Positions 57,524 through 64,000 of a DNA stretch of 64,000 bases are shown here, one piece after another (the stretch's first letter is position 1; the number at the start of each line of letters is the position of its first letter). This DNA comes from Rhabditoides inermis. Taxonomy: Eukaryota > Nematoda > Chromadorea > Rhabditida > Rhabditidae. The notes under the pieces are model-generated. The model made no database searches. It was not told where the DNA came from and worked only from the letters and a program-made list of their open reading frames with translations. The position numbers were made by a program, and so were the translations under genes. Location of the stretch: assembly GCA_963966185.1 (NCBI GenBank), contig CAWZYM010000384.1:684001-748000 (forward strand). The letters are read 5' to 3'.

Positions 57524-57885
57524 ATCTCCTTCCCCTCCAGGCGCCACCCGTGAGCAGCGCGGTCTCTCCACACGTGGAGCCATCTACCAGGCAGGTTTTG
57601 TTTTGTTTTCATAACTCATAACTTTGAAAATCAAAACTATATTTCAGGGCGACTTCTCCACTGATGTCTACTCCTATCCGCCTCTTGTAATGAAGATATT
57701 GAACAAGGTAGATAGGATACTGAGAAAGAGAATGCGAGAAAGAGAACCAAAGAGAAGAGTGATTGTAAAGAATTAGAAAGCGAGAGACTCTTCAGATCCC
57801 CGGAATTCACTATCTTCCCTGTATGCCGAAGGAGAAGAAGAACAAAGTGGCACCGGCGGAAAATGGAATCGCTGGATCATTCTAG
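53672..57885 (+). CDS. SLC23A: SLC23-family nucleobase/ascorbate transporter
   Basis: Twenty-four exons run from 53672-53713 to 57796-57885. The main ones are 53870-53955, 54117-54192, 54240-54321, 54598-54684, 54819-54896, 55053-55153, 55350-55418, 55614-55691, 55808-55887, 55968-56052, 56099-56187, 56284-56349, 56931-57032, 57314-57409, 57541-57590 and 57648-57707. They total 1746 nt, or 581 aa. The family moves ascorbate or nucleobases with Na+ across the plasma membrane by a 14-helix fold. Landmarks are [36 protein letters not shown], the family signature [20 protein letters not shown], and [10 protein letters not shown]. The intron after exon 57541-57590 has a GC donor. Intron 17 (56350-56930) carries two tRNA genes. 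PolyA signal AATAAA is at 58090-58095. Vitamin C or nucleobase specificity cannot be told from this. Confidence 0.95.
56488..56569 (+). tRNA. tRNA-Ser (AGA)
   Basis: The 7-bp acceptor stem GCAGTCG/CGACTGC is perfect. The D-arm reads GTCCGAGTGGTTAAGG. The anticodon stem-loop TTGACTAGAAATCAA gives anticodon AGA. There is a long variable arm (TTGGGCTCTGCCCGCG), as in serine tRNAs, and the B box is GGTTCGAATCC. It lies in SLC23 intron 17 on the same strand. Confidence 0.95.
56647..56759 (+). tRNA. tRNA-Leu (CAA) with an intron
   Basis: The acceptor stem GCACGGA/TCCGTGC is perfect. The D-arm is GGCCGAGTGGTCTAAGGCG. The anticodon arm CCAGACTCAAG is interrupted by about 30 nt before TTCTGG, the usual place for a tRNA-Leu(CAA) intron. 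A long variable arm (TATCGGAAACGATG) and B box GGGTTCGAACCCC follow. At 113 nt it is the length expected with the intron. It sits 77 bp after the tRNA-Ser gene. Confidence 0.95.
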
Positions 57886-58778
57886 TCAATATACAAAAAC
57901 ACTGGGACACATAGGATGAACAACAATGAAACAATAGTCTGATTTGTATATCGAACAAGCATATCCCCGTGACTAGGTTTCACTCATTCCTTCATCCCAC
58001 ATCTGCTCATATAGCCCACCCATGCATGAGTGGCTAGACAGTATCAAATATGTACGTTCAGTACATTTACGTAATTTATAAATCGCATCAATAAATGATT
58101 ACAAACTATCTGGCAGAGTTTGGTTTAATTGCGTCCACTTTTTGTCAGATAGTCGGAATCGTTTTTGTTGTTTGCCTGGCTCTCTGAATTGCGGCAATTC
58201 TCTCTGTGTTTTATGTGTGTTCCATTCCATTTGAGGGCGCATCCGCCTTTGCGGAAATTCATTAGACAGACGGCAGCCTGGGAGAGGATCGATACCCTCT
58301 CTCTCCCCCTCCCTCTCCCCCCCCCCCTCTCTCTCTCTCTTTCTCGCATCTTCCCTCTTAATCCTCTCCCACTCCCTCTCTCTCTCCAACCACGCAATGT
58401 TCCCCATAAGAGGATAAAGGAATCGATGTCTCGTTCGTTGCTCTCTCGACAACTAATTAGAGCGCATCAGTCTAACTTAGGATTATCTCGTTGTGTTTGT
58501 GTGGAATGCGCACTGTTCTCATACACTGCGGATATGAGAATCTCGTATGTTTCCGTGAAGAAATGTGATATTTCACTCTCTCTCTCATCGCTTCTCACTC
58601 CCCCCCCCTCTCTCTTCTCTTCTCTTCTCTAATCGCAGTGAGGCATCTGAGTGCATCCCACGGCCCGCCTGCCCAATTCGATTCTCCCCACCCTCCGCCC
58701 TCCCTCCAAGATTGCAGAAGCCTCCATCTGTCAATACCAAATGCGCCCCCCTCCCCTCCAACCCGTGTCCGCACCTAT

Positions 58779-58826
<48 letters not shown>

Positions 58827-59337
58827 GCATTCTCATTCTCTCTCCTTCTTCTTCGTGAGTGCGGTGTCGTGTTACGTTGCGTCTCTCGATTGTATGCTAA
58901 TGAAGTCTGTCTCTCGGAATTATTCATACACTCCTGTGTCACATGCATTGATATGCGGGGTGGCGGCTTTTTGTAAGAGTGACACTTTCAGGCTGGCGAG
59001 AGAGAGAGAGAGGGAGAGAGAGGAGAGAGAGAGAGTGAGTGAGAGGAGAGAGAGAGGGAGTGACACTCACATTTCCATTGAAACAAGGCTGCTGCCGCTT
59101 GCTTTGCTCTCGCCCGCTCGTTTGTCATTCATTTTCTCGCTGTTTCTGCTTCTTTTCACTCTCTGCTAGTGCTAGGGACACTCGATCCGTCACTCCCACA
59201 TTCCGCTCCCACTGCACTATGTGAAACTATTCGCTTTATTACTCGTTCATAACATTCTTAACTTTCTTTTTATCCATGTATCTTTTTATCCTTCAGATCT
59301 CATCCTTCCTTCGGATGATCCATACACAGCCAGCGCC
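57886..59337. other. Intergenic between SLC23 and kinesin light chain
   Basis: It contains the 3' UTR of the SLC23 gene and then CT- and GA-rich microsatellites (for example 58780-58824). It ends with a likely 5' UTR acceptor (atccttcag at about 59288-59296) shortly before the kinesin light chain ATG. Open frames here follow the simple repeats and are not credible genes. Confidence 0.45.
58090..58095 (+). terminator. SLC23A: PolyA signal of the SLC23 gene
   Basis: AATAAA lies about 205 nt after the stop codon of the SLC23 gene in an otherwise non-coding stretch. Confidence 0.55.

Positions 59338-64000
<4,663 letters not shown>

Overview
This is eukaryotic, almost certainly metazoan, nuclear DNA. 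Genes are split into many small exons with GT-AG introns, usually about 40 to a few hundred bases long. The identifiable products are animal-type: cyclin B, Aurora kinase, kinesin light chain, invadolysin (LMLN), a BAG2-type co-chaperone, KXD1 and an SLC23 transporter. Introns are full of (CT)n/(GA)n microsatellites. A non-bilaterian animal such as a sponge would fit the compact, intron-dense layout, but nothing here proves a taxon. All gene models were spliced by eye: each joins at consistent intron phases, and for the main genes the summed exon length is an exact multiple of three.

Layout. 1-959(-): 5' part of an unrecognised gene. 1390-5719(-): secreted CUB-type protein with two alternative signal-peptide modules and a TIR transposon in an intron. 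6028-7330(-): small single-pass membrane protein. 7959-11193(-) and 11915-14912(-): tandem lysocardiolipin acyltransferase (LCLAT1-type) paralogues, each 384 aa. 16142-17558(+): unrecognised basic protein. 18858-29948(+): leishmanolysin-like metalloprotease. One of its introns contains a complete cyclin B gene on the opposite strand (20155-21759). The next intron contains a decayed retroelement with a Ulp1-like protease, a reverse transcriptase and a restriction-like endonuclease. 30406-31193(-): KXD1. 31984-36770(+): leucine-rich-repeat protein. 37890-42160(-): BAG2-type co-chaperone with a repeated linker exon. 44747-46116(-): Aurora kinase. 46534-51531(-): acidic RING protein with SUMO-interacting-like motifs. 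53672-57885(+): SLC23 transporter with tRNA-Ser and tRNA-Leu genes in one intron. 59338-64000(+): kinesin light chain, running off the window.

Themes. Cyclin B and Aurora belong to mitotic control, and invadolysin has been linked to mitosis and cell migration. KXD1 (BORC subunit) and kinesin light chain both act in kinesin-driven transport. Nothing shows that these neighbours are co-regulated. The most unusual structures are the nested cyclin gene with the adjacent dead retroelement, the inverted copy of an Aurora exon inside another Aurora intron, the alternative secretion-signal modules, the candidate SUMO-targeted ubiquitin ligase, and introns of only 31-38 bases.
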